DNA of 64,000 nucleotides from Nitrobacter sp051535215 (GCF_051535215.1 NZ_JBPPLY010000014.1:19586-83585); one strand, 5' to 3'; shown: positions 1-7,930, counted from the stretch's first letter. Numbers and translations: made by a program. The notes: generated by a model not told the origin, from the sequence alone.

Positions 1-965
1 TCCTTGCCTTTCTGGTGTTCGCGGTAGTGCCGCGTCACGGTGCCGTGGGCGGCTTCCGCCTCGACGGTCTGGCCGTCCGGGGTCAGCAGCACCGAGGTCA
101 TCAGCCCGAGCGAGCCGTAGCCCTGCGCCACCGTGTCCGACTGCACATCGCCGTCGTAGTTCTTGCAGGCCCAGACATAGCCGCCGGACCATTTCAGCGC
201 GGAAGCGACCATGTCGTCGATCAGGCGGTGCTCGTAGGTCAGCTTGCGGGCCTCGAACTGCGTCTTGAACTCGCGGTCGTAGATGTCCTGGAAGATGTCC
301 TTGAAGCGGCCGTCATAGACCTTGAGGATGGTGTTCTTGGTCGAGAGATAGACGGGGTAGCCGCGCAGCAGGCCGTAGTTCAACGAGGCGCGGGCGAAAT
401 CGACGATCGAATCGTCGAGGTTGTACATCTCCATCGCGACTCCGGGGCCGGGCGCCTTGAACACCTCGCGCTCGATCACCGTGCCGTCCTCGCCGACGAA
501 CTTCATGCTCAGCGTGCCCTTGCCGGGGAACCTGATGTCGGTGGCGCGATACTGGTCGCCGTAGGCGTGGCGGCCGATGATGATCGGCTTGGTCCAGCCG
601 GGGACGAGGCGGGGCACGTTCTTGCAGATGATCGGCTCGCGGAAGATCACGCCGCCGAGGATGTTGCGGATGGTGCCGTTCGGCGACTTCCACATGTGCT
701 TGAGGCCGAATTCCTTCACCCGGGCCTCGTCGGGGGTGATGGTCGCGCACTTCACGCCGACGCCGACCTTCTTGATGGCGTTCGCCGCGTCGATCGTGAT
801 CTGGTCGTCGGTCTTGTCGCGGGATTCCATTCCCAGGTCGAAATACATCAGGTCGATATCCAGGAACGGATAGATCAACTTCTCTTTGATGTATTTCCAG
901 ATGATCCGGGTCATCTCGTCGCCGTCGAGATCGACGACCGGATTGGTCACCTTGATTTTTGCCAT
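1..965 (-). CDS. icd: NADP-dependent isocitrate dehydrogenase, partial (C-terminus outside window)
   Basis: Oxidatively decarboxylates isocitrate to 2-oxoglutarate in the TCA cycle, in the cytoplasm. The reverse strand reads from ATG (965-963) as MAKIKVTNPVVDLDGDEMTR, the typical start of the monomer-type, eukaryote-like NADP-IDH found in alphaproteobacteria. Later stretches such as YVWACKNYDGDVQSDTVAQG and VEAEAAHGTVTRHYR carry the conserved metal/substrate-binding Asp residues and the NADP-binding AHGTVTRH motif. 321 codons are present out of the roughly 404 usual for the family, so about 80 C-terminal residues lie beyond base 1. No frameshift is seen. It is divergent from the RNA methyltransferase gene, with about 300 bp between them. 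Confidence 0.97.
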   Translation of the reverse strand, partial: MAKIKVTNPVVDLDGDEMTRIIWKYIKEKLIYPFLDIDLMYFDLGMESRDKTDDQITIDAANAIKKVGVGVKCATITPDEARVKEFGLKHMWKSPNGTIRNILGGVIFREPIICKNVPRLVPGWTKPIIIGRHAYGDQYRATDIRFPGKGTLSMKFVGEDGTVIEREVFKAPGPGVAMEMYNLDDSIVDFARASLNYGLLRGYPVYLSTKNTILKVYDGRFKDIFQDIYDREFKTQFEARKLTYEHRLIDDMVASALKWSGGYVWACKNYDGDVQSDTVAQGYGSLGLMTSVLLTPDGQTVEAEAAHGTVTRHYREHQKGK

Positions 966-1261
966 TTGGGAATCGGGCCGTTTCGGGAGGGAAGCCTGCA
1001 AGTGTCCCGGCTATAGCATCAGGGCGGCGCAGGCGAAAGCCGAATGGGCGGCATTACCGCACTGATTTTCCAGATGTTCTGACGTTTTCGCGGCAATTCC
1101 GACTGAAACTTGGCCGTCCGCATTCATCCTTCGCTGCAAGTTCAACTCGATTCCATAAGTGCGTTATTTGACTTGAGAAAAATCCGGAAAGGCGCAATCG
1201 AGAGCGCGGCGACCACGCCCTTGAACCAGAATCTCAGGCTTGAACGGAAAGACGAGGCGAG

Positions 1262-2473
1262 ATGTCGGGCACCGACAGGACGAAAACCGGCATCGCCGAG
1301 ACCGGCTTCACCGTTATTCTGGTCGAGCCGCAGCTCGGCGAGAACATCGGCATGGCGGCGCGCGCCATGGGCAATTTCGGTTTGACACGGCTCCGCATCG
1401 TCAACCCGCGCGACGGCTGGCCGAATGTCGCGGCGCAGCGCGCGGCGGCGGGCGCCGATCACATCATCGGCAAGGTGGAGCTGTTCGATACGGTCGCTGA
1501 CGCCGTGGCCGATTGCACGCTGCTGTTCGCGACCACCGCGCGCGCCCACGATCAGGCCAAGCCGATCGTCGCGCCGGAGGCGGCCGCCCTTGAGGCCAAC
1601 GCGCAGATCGCGGCAGGTGGTCATGTCGGCATCTTGTTCGGGCGCGAGCGCGCCGGCCTTCTGAACGAGGAAGTGGCGATGGCCGATCGCATCATCACCT
1701 ATCCCGTCAATCCGGGCTTCGCCTCGCTCAACCTGGCGCAGGCCGTGCTGCTGATGGGCTACGAATGGTTCAAGCTGGTGACGAAGGGCGAACTGCCGTT
1801 CGCGATGCCGGAGCGTTCGGAGCGGGCCTCGCAACATCAGATGGAGGCGTTCTTCGACAATCTCGTCACTGAGCTCGACAAGGTGGAATTCCTCCGCCCG
1901 CCGGAAAAGCGCGACACCATGCTGGTGAACCTGCGCAACATCTTCACCCGCATGGAGCCGACCAAGCAGGACATGCACACGCTCCATGGCGTCGTCATGG
2001 CGATCGCGGAAGGGCGCAAGGGACCGGCCAAGGGCGGCGTGCTCGACGGCGCGCAGGCGACGCGGCTGCGGGCGCTCTTGGCCGAGCAGGGGCCGGGGGG
2101 AGCATCCGCCGACAGCAGCAGCACGGTACGCGGGCTGGCGCGGTTGCTCAGACGAAATCCCACCGATGCCGAGCGCATCCTGTGGCAAGCGTTGACGCGC
2201 GACCGCCGCTTCGCCGGCCTGTTCAAGCGACAGACACCCGTGGGGCGGCACATTCCGGATTTCGTGTCATTCGCCGAGCGCATTGCGATCGAACTGGTCA
2301 ATGCGAACGAGAGCGACGCCATCGTCCGTGACCGCGCCACGCGTGCTGCGTGGCTGGCCGAACGCGGCTATCGCGTCGTGGAGATCGAGGCTGTGGCGGT
2401 GGAGGCGGATTTGGCGGGTGTGTTGGATGATCTGGCGGTAAGGGTAGTGACTGGTGAGGGCGCAAAGTTTTAG
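1262..2473 (+). CDS. TrmJ-type tRNA/rRNA 2'-O-methyltransferase fused to a C-terminal DUF559 domain
   Basis: Residues 15-250 are a SPOUT (SpoU/TrmJ) methyltransferase. The substrate-binding N-terminal motif VEPQLGENIGMAARAMGNFG is at 21-40, and the knot motifs GILFGRERAGL (123-133) and ITYPVNPGFASLNLAQAV (145-162) follow. Family members 2'-O-methylate tRNA (position 32) or rRNA using SAM. Such proteins normally end near residue 245-260. Here a Ser/Ala linker (280-290) leads into about 100 residues resembling DUF559, a PD-(D/E)XK-nuclease-like domain (LLRRNPTDAERILWQAL at 295-311, VGRHIPDFVSFAERIAIEL at 327-345, RAAWLAERGYRVVEIEA at 361-377). The usual DUF559 'E-hydrophobic-D-G' active-site string is IELVNAN here, so the nuclease part may be inactive. 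The gene converges on the nucleotidyltransferase gene with a 4-bp overlap of 3' ends. Confidence 0.9.
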   Translation: MSGTDRTKTGIAETGFTVILVEPQLGENIGMAARAMGNFGLTRLRIVNPRDGWPNVAAQRAAAGADHIIGKVELFDTVADAVADCTLLFATTARAHDQAKPIVAPEAAALEANAQIAAGGHVGILFGRERAGLLNEEVAMADRIITYPVNPGFASLNLAQAVLLMGYEWFKLVTKGELPFAMPERSERASQHQMEAFFDNLVTELDKVEFLRPPEKRDTMLVNLRNIFTRMEPTKQDMHTLHGVVMAIAEGRKGPAKGGVLDGAQATRLRALLAEQGPGGASADSSSTVRGLARLLRRNPTDAERILWQALTRDRRFAGLFKRQTPVGRHIPDFVSFAERIAIELVNANESDAIVRDRATRAAWLAERGYRVVEIEAVAVEADLAGVLDDLAVRVVTGEGAKF

Positions 2474-2862
2474 GCACGATCGATATGGACATGGACATCG
2501 CGCATCACTGATGCCGTTCGTTTTGCGAATTGAAATTTTCCACGAACTGAGCCGCCTGTTGAGGATGCGAAGGCAAATCGAAAAATTGCTTTAAGCTGCG
2601 CACTCGGATCAGCGTCGGTGAGTCGCCCTAGAAATTTTCCGCTGCATTTCTGAAGAAAAGCCAATTCTTGCTCTTCAAATGTGGATAGCAGAACGGTATC
2701 GGCACAGGGAATTAGACCCTTGATCGCTGCCTTGCAATGAATAGCAAAATTAATGGAAGAATTATCAATTCTTTGGTGCACGATGAGTAGGTCGACATCA
2801 CGAGGCGAAGAATTCTGATCAGAAAAGAATGATCCAAATCCATAAAGGTCGGCTATCTCCAT
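2470..2862 (-). CDS. MNT-like nucleotidyltransferase-fold protein, third gene of HNH cassette
   Basis: A 130-residue protein whose N-terminus carries the minimal nucleotidyltransferase signature: a GS pair at residues 10-11 followed by an Asp-x-Asp (DVD) about 11 residues later, in YGFGSFFSDQ...RDVDLLIVH. Such domains occur in MNT-type antitoxins and in AMPylating or tRNA-modifying enzymes. Which applies here cannot be told. Its ATG (2862-2860) overlaps the TGA of the preceding gene by one base (TGATG), so the two are translationally coupled. Base composition is markedly low: bases 2701-2760 contain 26 G/C of 60, against 43 of 60 in the methyltransferase gene (1501-1560). This suggests transfer with the two genes upstream. 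A GTG one codon earlier (2865) is an alternative start. Confidence 0.75.
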   Translation of the reverse strand: MEIADLYGFGSFFSDQNSSPRDVDLLIVHQRIDNSSINFAIHCKAAIKGLIPCADTVLLSTFEEQELAFLQKCSGKFLGRLTDADPSAQLKAIFRFAFASSTGGSVRGKFQFAKRTASVMRDVHVHIDRA

Positions 2863-3272
2863 CACAACCAGCCATTCGTTTTAAATATCTCATGTTCTGC
2901 TTCGGTTAAGTAATCCCATAGGTTGGCTTTATTGAGCGCTGACATGAAACCTCCAATCGTGAACAAACCCACCTTCTCGCTCCGGGTGAGGCGTTTAGCG
3001 ACCATCGTGTAACCGCACCAAGCCGAGTTAATTACGATTGCGTCGAGTCTGCCCAAAGCTTGGGTGCTTTCTACGTATTCAGCGGCACCAAAACTGTAAC
3101 ATTCGCAGATGAATATTCTGAGCGTCTTTCCAAGGCCGGTAGTAATATCATAGATTCCGTCACCGTGCGCCTTGAGGCTGGCGATCCTACTATGTGCATT
3201 CATGCGTTGTTCGAAAAACGCGAAGTGACCGTAGTATGGTGGCCACGGAAATTTGTCGCTATACCCGGACAT
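2862..3272 (-). CDS. unknown protein, middle gene of HNH cassette
   Basis: A 136-residue protein I do not recognise. Visible features are an aromatic N-terminus (FPWPPYYGHFAFFEQR), a central hydrophobic strand with a cysteine pair (RIFICECYSFG), the stretch DAIVINSAWCGYT, and KVGLFTIGGFMSALN before an acidic C-terminus. The alternating hydrophobic strands suggest a compact alpha/beta fold. No signal peptide or membrane segment is seen. Its ATG lies 14 bp inside the end of the HNH gene, and its stop overlaps the start of the nucleotidyltransferase gene, so the three genes form one coupled transcription unit. It shares the low GC of the cassette. Because it always has to be made with its two neighbours, it may be a partner subunit, but its function is unknown. 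Confidence 0.7.
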   Translation of the reverse strand: MSGYSDKFPWPPYYGHFAFFEQRMNAHSRIASLKAHGDGIYDITTGLGKTLRIFICECYSFGAAEYVESTQALGRLDAIVINSAWCGYTMVAKRLTRSEKVGLFTIGGFMSALNKANLWDYLTEAEHEIFKTNGWL

Positions 3273-3969
3273 CGGCCAATCTTGTAATCATAGCGTCAAA
3301 TTCTTCTGGAAAGCGGACAACTCCCTCATACGACACCTCATCTGTGACCCATCCTTCATAGCTACGAGCATGAAGGGAGAACTTCTTTAGAACCACTTGC
3401 TCTGCGGCCGCAAATAACCGGCTATTGGCTTCAATGATTTTCACGATCTTCCGGTTGTTAGGAGTAATCGTCGAGAGCCTTTCAGACATCCACACGCCAT
3501 GAGCGTCACTATCGGGATTTCTGCGAGCGACCTCTGATCCGGGGCCAAATGACAAAAACACGTTGTGATTTTCTTTTAGAAGAGGATACACGTAAGCAGC
3601 AACCTCTTGCTTGTTCTGGAAGCTACGGATCTCCAATCGCCCGTTTACGTAACCCTCGTGGTGTGATTTCATTTTGTGAAGTGTTTCGACTGAATATTTT
3701 TTCAGATTCTCTGGCCTGTCGATCAATGTGTGATGGTTAGGACAGAGCAGAATAAGATTCGTGTAATCGTTCCTTTGTTTCTCGGTCTGCGATCCATCAT
3801 AGCGGTTGGCACCGGGCTTTTCGCCACAGATGTGAGCCATTTCTCCAATGGTGTATTGCGCAGCCTTTGCTGCTTCGTCAGTGCAAAGGCGGCATTGGCA
3901 GCCTGGGAACGCACACCGTCCGGCACCATTCGCCCATAGGATTTTCATGCTCTTCTGCGTTATTGACAT
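3259..3969 (-). CDS. HNH endonuclease-domain protein, first gene of cassette
   Basis: Residues 18-84 form an HNH nuclease domain with structural cysteines: GRCAFPGCQCRLC (Cys19, 24, 26, 29), EMAHI with the first His at 46, then YTNLILLCPNHHTLID with Asn71, Cys76 and His79/His80. The cysteine pairs fit a zinc-stabilised HNH fold, which cleaves DNA. The C-terminal 130 residues (KQEVAAYVYPLL..., ...YEGWVTDEVSYEGVVRFPEEF) are not a domain I can name and may be the sensing or targeting part. I chose the ATG at 3969 because the HNH fold begins directly after it. A longer reading from a TTG at 4053 would add 28 residues without visible homology. The protein is 236 residues long. It is AT-rich and lies in an overlapping operon with the next two genes. 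Confidence 0.8.
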   Translation of the reverse strand: MSITQKSMKILWANGAGRCAFPGCQCRLCTDEAAKAAQYTIGEMAHICGEKPGANRYDGSQTEKQRNDYTNLILLCPNHHTLIDRPENLKKYSVETLHKMKSHHEGYVNGRLEIRSFQNKQEVAAYVYPLLKENHNVFLSFGPGSEVARRNPDSDAHGVWMSERLSTITPNNRKIVKIIEANSRLFAAAEQVVLKKFSLHARSYEGWVTDEVSYEGVVRFPEEFDAMITRLADVRV

Positions 3970-4004
3970 AGGTTTCGACAATTTTTGGTGACTTGTTAAA
4001 TCTC

Positions 4005-4049
4005 TCAACTCGGGTCGCGAAGCGCAATCCATTCCGCAACGCCTTGCAT
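4005..4049 (-). CDS. possible 14-codon leader ORF upstream of the HNH gene
   Basis: A perfect AGGAGG (4059-4054) is placed four bases before an ATG (4049) that opens a 14-codon reading frame ending in TGA at 4005, encoding MQGVAEWIALRDPS. It stops 35 bp before the ATG of the HNH gene, which itself has only a weak ribosome-binding site. It could be a leader peptide or coupling device, or a chance remnant. There is no homology support. Confidence 0.25.
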   Translation of the reverse strand: MQGVAEWIALRDPS

Positions 4050-4137
4050 GCAACCTCCTACGAAGCCGCAGCGGCGCATCTCAGTGTGGCACGGAGTGCG
4101 CGTCTCATCTAAGGCACGCCCAATATTTTTCCAAAAA

Positions 4138-4842
4138 TCACGTATGCTCCCGATTGCGCCGGGGCTGCCGCCTCTTCTTCCTCTCTCTCAACGCCGGGTG
4201 ATCCTTTTCCACCGGCAGATTCGCTTCGATCACCAAATCCAGCGCCTCCTTTGGCGCGCGGTGGAGGTCGACGCCGCCGCGGCGCATCTCCTTCAGCGCG
4301 GCGCGGATCGCCGCGTCTTCTTCCATCACCTCGAAGCCGGTGCGGGCCCGCCCGATCAGCAGCTTGCGGCGCCGGTTGCCCTGCAGCGTGACGCGCGCCA
4401 TTCGCACGGCCTGCAGCGCCTGCATCAATTTGTCGATGTCCGTGTCCGGGTTTTCCTCCAGCTCGCGCGTCATCCGTTCGGCGATCGCCACGAGCCGGCC
4501 GGTCAGGAGACTCAGTTTCATGGCCGGGCCAACGCGCCAGAGCGAGGCGATCGCGGGATTGAGCGGCGCGCCGAGCGGCCGAAACCAGCGATTATGCCGC
4601 TGCCAGACGGAGATGGTCGCCTGCTTCACGCCCGTCCGGCGCGCGATCTCCATCTGCGAGAGCGTCGTCGTCTCGAGCAGGTGGCGCACCCGCCGGACGG
4701 TTTCATCCGGATAGGGCCGGCCCCTGCCGCGCCTGCCGCGTTTTGCAACGGCGGGCGGACCTGCAACGGTCGAGCCCTCGGCGGGTTCGTCCGGCGTGAC
4801 GCGGAAGCGGTTGAGGGCGGGAGGGGTGCGAGGCAGGACCAT
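4138..4842 (-). CDS. helix-turn-helix domain protein of unknown function
   Basis: About 234 residues from the ATG at 4842. The N-terminus is basic and Gly/Arg-rich (KRGRRGRGRPYP). A helix-turn-helix follows at roughly residues 60-85, LSQMEIARRTGVKQATISVW, suggesting DNA binding of the homeodomain-like or terminase-small-subunit/transposase-HTH type. The rest is alpha-helical (LVAIAERMTRELEENPDTDI..., EEDAAIRAALKEMRRGG) and ends in a basic tail (RERKKRRQPRRNREHT). The frame stays open upstream to 5028, but that part reads like non-coding DNA. The gene is divergent from cyanase (240 bp) and could regulate it, though nothing in the sequence shows this. High GC indicates it is native rather than part of the HNH cassette. 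Confidence 0.7.
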   Translation of the reverse strand: MVLPRTPPALNRFRVTPDEPAEGSTVAGPPAVAKRGRRGRGRPYPDETVRRVRHLLETTTLSQMEIARRTGVKQATISVWQRHNRWFRPLGAPLNPAIASLWRVGPAMKLSLLTGRLVAIAERMTRELEENPDTDIDKLMQALQAVRMARVTLQGNRRRKLLIGRARTGFEVMEEDAAIRAALKEMRRGGVDLHRAPKEALDLVIEANLPVEKDHPALRERKKRRQPRRNREHT

Positions 4843-5081
4843 GATGCGGAATATAATCCTATAACCCGGCGACGGCAAGGGCTGGTTCGGCTTGAGGATG
4901 CGCGTCCCGTCTCGGGCGCATTTGCGCGCGCGACGGGCGTGCCCGCTCATGCGGCATTCGTTGCGCAAATTCTGGTCAGTCGCTCGCCGCCCGCGCCGAT
5001 TTTTCAGGTCAATCGCTGCCTCGTCCATGGCACGGGCATTGCTTGGCCATTGTCCCAGACGTTTTCAGACGGGAGGACATG

Positions 5082-5570
5082 ATGAAGCGTTCCGACCTCA
5101 CCGAAAAGATTCTCGACATCAAGCGCGAGAAGGAATGGAGCTGGAAATACATCGCCGGCGAGATCGGCGGGTTTTCGGAAATCCTGATCGTCAGCGCGCT
5201 GCTCGGCCACATGAAGCTGACCAGGCCACAGGCTGCGGCGGCCGGAAAGCTGTTCGGCCTCTCCAAGACGGAAATCGCGATGCTCAACGAGGTGCCGATG
5301 CGAGGGCAGGGCACGTCGATGCCGCCGACCGATCCCTTGATCTATCGGTTGTACGAACTGGTCATGATCAACGGACCGGCGCTGAAGGCGCTGATCGAGG
5401 AGGAGTTCGGCGACGGCATCATGTCGGCGATCGACTTCGACCTGGATATCGCGCGCGTCGCCAATCCCAAGGGCGATCGCGTCAAGATCGGCATGTCCGG
5501 CAAGTTCCTGCCGTTCAAGTATTACGGCGCGACCGGGAATACCCTCGAATACGGTTTCAAGGAGGAGTGA
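5082..5570 (+). CDS. cynS: cyanate hydratase (cyanase)
   Basis: Converts cyanate and bicarbonate to ammonia and CO2 in the cytoplasm, for detoxification and nitrogen supply. The protein has an N-terminal HTH-like domain (residues 1-75) and the C-terminal catalytic domain. The active-site residues are present with the exact spacing of the E. coli enzyme (Arg96, Glu99, Ser122): here Arg89 and Glu92 in LIYRLYELV and Ser115 in GIMSAIDFD. The length of 162 residues is close to the usual 156. The start at 5082 has GGGAGG five bases upstream. A second ATG directly before it (5079) is too close to that site. The gene is single, with no CynR- or CynT-like neighbour. The divergent HTH gene is the only possible local regulator. 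Confidence 0.97.
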   Translation: MKRSDLTEKILDIKREKEWSWKYIAGEIGGFSEILIVSALLGHMKLTRPQAAAAGKLFGLSKTEIAMLNEVPMRGQGTSMPPTDPLIYRLYELVMINGPALKALIEEEFGDGIMSAIDFDLDIARVANPKGDRVKIGMSGKFLPFKYYGATGNTLEYGFKEE

Positions 5571-5731
5571 CAGCGCCGGTCGTTGCCGTGACGGACGGAT
5601 CAGTGTGATGCAGGCGCCTTCGGTTAACATGCCCTGAACACGAGGCCGGCATTTCCGCTGGCCGGGTTGTTCAAATGACAAGCTCCGGTCGTTATTCCCG
5701 CGTACGGAACATTGCACGCGAGGAAAGCCAT

Positions 5732-6136
5732 ATGACACGCCGTAGTCTGCTTGCCGTTGTTGCCGGCACGTTGCTGGTGGGGACAGCCGCCGCAGCGCAA
5801 TCGCCAGTGCTCGACAAACTCGCGCGGCGGAGTGCCGAGCAGATCGAAGTGCAGCATCGTCAGGATGGCTTTGTGCGCGTCCAGAGCACGGTGAGCTTTT
5901 TTGTGCCCGGTCCGTCCGGCGAAAGTAGCGAGGCGGAAAAGTTGCGGGAAAAAGCCCGGCAGTCGATTTATGCGACAGCCGCGCGGGAATGCGATCTGTT
6001 GAAGGCGACGCTGGCCAGCGACTGCCGGCTGGAATCGGTCAACAGCAACATCAATTCCAGCCGTCAATATGGCCCGGCCCAGCAGGAAGGTTTTACGATC
6101 AACGGAACGATGACGTTCCGGATTACCCTGAAATAG
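5732..6136 (+). CDS. secreted protein of unknown function
   Basis: 134 residues starting at ATG 5732, preceded by GAGGAAAG at good spacing. The N-terminus MTRRSLLAVVAGTLLVGTA followed by AAAQ is a clear Sec signal peptide with a likely AxA cleavage, so the protein is periplasmic. The mature part is hydrophilic with two cysteines about 10 residues apart (RECDLLKA, SDCRLESV), a possible disulfide. It ends in a beta-rich stretch (EGFTINGTMTFRITLK). I do not recognise a family. It stands alone, convergent with the zeta-subunit gene just downstream (18 bp). Confidence 0.75.
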   Translation: MTRRSLLAVVAGTLLVGTAAAAQSPVLDKLARRSAEQIEVQHRQDGFVRVQSTVSFFVPGPSGESSEAEKLREKARQSIYATAARECDLLKATLASDCRLESVNSNINSSRQYGPAQQEGFTINGTMTFRITLK

Positions 6137-6154
6137 CGCAAAAATCCCGCGCCG

Positions 6155-6478
6155 CTATGTCCCTGCCTTCACTTGCGCGATGGCCTCGGCCATCAGGGCG
6201 TCCATCTGGACCCGGAGTTGCTGCTCGGTGAGCGCGACGCCCTTGGCGGAGAGGTCGCGCATCACCTTGTGAACGACGTCGTTGTCGCCCGGCTGCTCGA
6301 AGTCGGCGGCGATGACCTCCCTGGCATAGGCGCCGGCGGCGTCGCCCGAGATGCCGAGCTTTTCCGCAACCCACAATCCCAGCAGTTTGTTGCGGCGGGC
6401 CTCGGCCTTGAATTTCTGCTCCTCGTCGAGGGCGAATTTCTTCTCAAAACCTTCTTCGCGTTTGTCGAATGTGGTCAT
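6155..6478 (-). CDS. DUF1476 protein, F1-ATPase inhibitor zeta subunit homologue
   Basis: A 107-residue all-helical protein beginning MTTFDKREEGFEKKFALDEE, the highly conserved start of DUF1476. In Paracoccus and other alphaproteobacteria this family is the zeta subunit, whose N-terminal helix enters the F1 part of ATP synthase and blocks ATP hydrolysis. The conserved EEQKFKAEARRNKLLGLWVA stretch and C-terminal helices (VMRDLSAKGVALTEQQLRVQ) are present. The start at 6478 is preferred over an upstream in-frame ATG (6526) because family members begin exactly at MTTFDKRE. The gene is divergent from purC across about 320 bp that must hold both promoters; I see no clear operator there. Confidence 0.92.
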   Translation of the reverse strand: MTTFDKREEGFEKKFALDEEQKFKAEARRNKLLGLWVAEKLGISGDAAGAYAREVIAADFEQPGDNDVVHKVMRDLSAKGVALTEQQLRVQMDALMAEAIAQVKAGT

Positions 6479-6800
6479 GGCCAGGCTCCGGGTTCCGTTG
6501 CCGATGAAGAAGCCGTGAGCGGCCACGTTGCCGCAGCCGGTTCAACAACCTAGATAAAGATTGGTCGATCCGGGAACAACGGGCGCAAGGTCGCAGGGGG
6601 AGCGGGGTAAAACTTCCCGGTAAAGGCCTGAATTGATTGTGCGGGGTGGTTCAATCGGCTAGGTTGCGGGCAGGCTCGGTTCTTGTTCTGTTTCCTGTGT
6701 AATTCAAGATCCCGGCCTTCGCGGCAGCTCCGCCACGGGTCACATCGAATGCTCGGAGCACACCAACTTCATGGATTTCAACAACACACGGTACATCCCA

Positions 6801-7568
6801 ATGAGCCGTCGGCGTCGCATTTACGAAGGCAAGGCCAAGGTGCTTTATGAAGGACCGGAGCCGGGCACACTGATCCAGCATTTCAAGGACGACGCGACCG
6901 CGTTCAATGCCAAGAAACACCAGGTGATCGAGGGCAAGGGCGTCCTCAACAACCGGATTTCGGAATACCTGTTCCAGCACCTCAACGACATCGGGGTGCC
7001 GACCCATTTCATCCGCCGTCTCAACATGCGTGAGCAGTTAATCCGCGAGGTGGAGATCGTGCCGCTCGAGGTCGTGGTCCGCAACGTCGCGGCGGGGTCG
7101 CTGTCGCAACGTCTCGGCATCGAGGAAGGCACCCAACTGCCGCGCTCCATCATCGAGTTCTATTACAAGAACGACCAGCTCAACGATCCCATGGTCTCCG
7201 AGGAACATGTCACGGCGTTCGGCTGGGCGACCCCGCAGGAGATCGACGACATCATGGCGCTGGCGATCCGAGTCAACGATTTCCTCACCGGGCTGTTTCT
7301 CGGCATCGGCATCCGTCTGGTCGATTTCAAGATGGAATGCGGCCGGCTGTTCGAGAACGAGATGATGCGGATTGTCGTCGCCGATGAAATCTCGCCCGAC
7401 TCCTGCCGGCTGTGGGACATCAAGTCGAACGAGAAGCTCGACAAGGACCGCTTCCGCCGCGATCTCGGCGGGCTGGTGGAAGCCTACACCGAGGTTGCGA
7501 AGCGGCTCGGCATCCTGATGGAAAACGAGCGGCCGGTTGGCGCCGGCCCGGTGCTGGTGAAGGGTTGA
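6801..7568 (+). CDS. purC: phosphoribosylaminoimidazole-succinocarboxamide synthase
   Basis: Catalyses the ATP-dependent ligation of CAIR with aspartate to SAICAR, step 8 (in the classical numbering) of purine synthesis. The 255-residue sequence shows RRRIYEGKAKVLYEGPEPGT with the ATP-binding GKAK loop near the start, then NNRISEYLF, EVVVRNVAAGSLSQR, LVDFKMECGRLF and VVADEISPDSCRLWD, all hallmarks of SAICAR synthetase. The start at 6801 (MSRRRR) is chosen over an ATG ten codons upstream because related proteins begin there. Neither site has a strong Shine-Dalgarno sequence. It heads the cluster purC-purS-purQ-purL on the same strand. The 107-bp gap to purS contains a palindromic repeat. Confidence 0.97.
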   Translation: MSRRRRIYEGKAKVLYEGPEPGTLIQHFKDDATAFNAKKHQVIEGKGVLNNRISEYLFQHLNDIGVPTHFIRRLNMREQLIREVEIVPLEVVVRNVAAGSLSQRLGIEEGTQLPRSIIEFYYKNDQLNDPMVSEEHVTAFGWATPQEIDDIMALAIRVNDFLTGLFLGIGIRLVDFKMECGRLFENEMMRIVVADEISPDSCRLWDIKSNEKLDKDRFRRDLGGLVEAYTEVAKRLGILMENERPVGAGPVLVKG

Positions 7569-7572
7569 TCCC

Positions 7573-7668
7573 GTCGGTCATTGGGGGCGACGCGGAGCGT
7601 CGAACCCGGATCCGGACGTTGGGGCAGATTCCGGATTGATCCGCTGTGCGGATCGTCCGGAATGACGA
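7573..7668. repeat. palindromic intergenic repeat between purC and purS
   Basis: The segment begins GTCATTGGGGGCGACGC and ends CGGATCGTCCGGAATGAC. It contains nested inverted pieces (GCGACGC/GCGTCG, ATCCGC/GCGGAT, CCGGATTGAT/GTCCGG). It resembles the hyper-abundant intergenic palindromes with GGAATGAC ends known in Bradyrhizobium relatives. It may form an RNA hairpin within the pur transcript. Confidence 0.5.
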
Positions 7669-7675
7669 GGGTGGG

Positions 7676-7918
7676 ATGAAAGCGCGCGTCACCGTTACTT
7701 TGAAAACCGGCATTCTCGATCCGCAGGGCAAGGCGATCGAGGGCGCGCTGAAGTCGCTCGGCGTCGACGGCATCGCTAGCGTGCGGCAGGGCAAGGTGTT
7801 CGACATCGAGCTCGCCGGCGCTGACAAAGCGAAGGCGGAGGCCGTGCTCAAGGCCGCCGCCGACAAGTTGCTGGCGAATACCGTAATCGAGAATTATCGC
7901 GTCGAGGTTCTCGGCTAG
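7676..7918 (+). CDS. purS: phosphoribosylformylglycinamidine synthase subunit PurS
   Basis: Small bridging subunit of the three-part FGAM synthase (PurS-PurQ-PurL), which moves glutamine-derived ammonia to FGAR. The protein has 80 residues from ATG 7676, with GAGGGTGGG upstream: MKARVTVTLKTGILDPQGKA, then GVDGIASVRQGKVFDIELAG, the standard PurS fold. A GTG ten codons upstream is in frame but lies inside the intergenic repeat and was not used. It is followed 12 bp later by purQ. Confidence 0.96.
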   Translation: MKARVTVTLKTGILDPQGKAIEGALKSLGVDGIASVRQGKVFDIELAGADKAKAEAVLKAAADKLLANTVIENYRVEVLG

Positions 7919-7930
7919 GCGACGCACGAC

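Noticed and set aside
313..750. 145-codon minus-strand ORF near the window start
   Set aside because: It is in the wrong frame within icd, whose correct frame runs through the whole stretch.
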